This document shows, piece by piece, positions 6,592-6,619 of a stretch of 6,619 nt of DNA. The notes beneath the pieces are model-generated. The model saw only the letters and a program-made list of their open reading frames with translations, was not told where the DNA came from and ran no database searches. Made by a program: the position numbers and the translations under genes. The DNA lies in NCBI GenBank assembly GCA_021819535.1, contig JAKAQU010000167.1, positions 1 through 6,619 of the forward strand. The letters run 5' to 3'. This stretch comes from Pseudomonadota bacterium. Its GTDB lineage: Bacteria; Pseudomonadota; Alphaproteobacteria; Acetobacterales; Acetobacteraceae. Numbering within the stretch: the first letter of the stretch is position 1; each line of letters opens with the position of its first letter.

Positions 6592-6619
6592 AACCCCTCG
6601 GCGGCGGCAAAACATAACC

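Noticed and set aside
1..6619. Mobile element, CRISPR array, tRNA/rRNA or phage-derived system
   Set aside because: Genes fill nearly the whole window, no spaced direct repeats or transposase motifs were seen, and no cloverleaf-like sequence was recognised in the gaps.

Overview
The window looks like chromosomal DNA from a high-GC alphaproteobacterium. The evidence is a GC-rich third codon position, an MreB beginning MFSRLLG (close to Caulobacter MreB), and a soluble FixL-type haem sensor. The family cannot be fixed from this sequence; a Rhodospirillales/Acetobacteraceae-like relative is a guess. All recognised genes lie on the minus strand, so the operon reads from the right end to the left.

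Layout in transcription order: a short leader with a weak promoter candidate and a GC hairpin (about 6505-6591); mreB (6504-5461); an 85-bp spacer with a GC-rich inverted repeat; mreC (5375-4497); mreD (4495-3950); mrdA encoding PBP2 (3945-2059); rodA (2062-920); and a FixL-like PAS-PAS sensor gene (898-2). From mreC to rodA the genes abut or overlap (1-nt gap, 4-nt gap, ATGA overlap). The sensor follows rodA by only 21 nt and has its own Shine-Dalgarno sequence.

The first five genes are the classic rod-shape (elongasome) set. MreB filaments at the inner membrane position MreC and MreD, which link to the RodA glycosyltransferase and the PBP2 transpeptidase; together they make lateral-wall peptidoglycan. 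Catalytic and nucleotide-binding motifs are intact in MreB, PBP2 and RodA.

The least ordinary part is the left end. The sixth gene encodes a protein whose second PAS domain carries the FixL haem ligand and oxygen-switch residues, followed by a complete H-box. An in-frame TAG at 4-2 ends it just after the phospho-acceptor helix, before any ATPase domain. Either the kinase is broken or truncated, or it is split, or a frame error sits near the window edge. If it is functional, an oxygen sensor would be co-transcribed with the elongation machinery. No mobile element, tRNA, rRNA or CRISPR array is visible.
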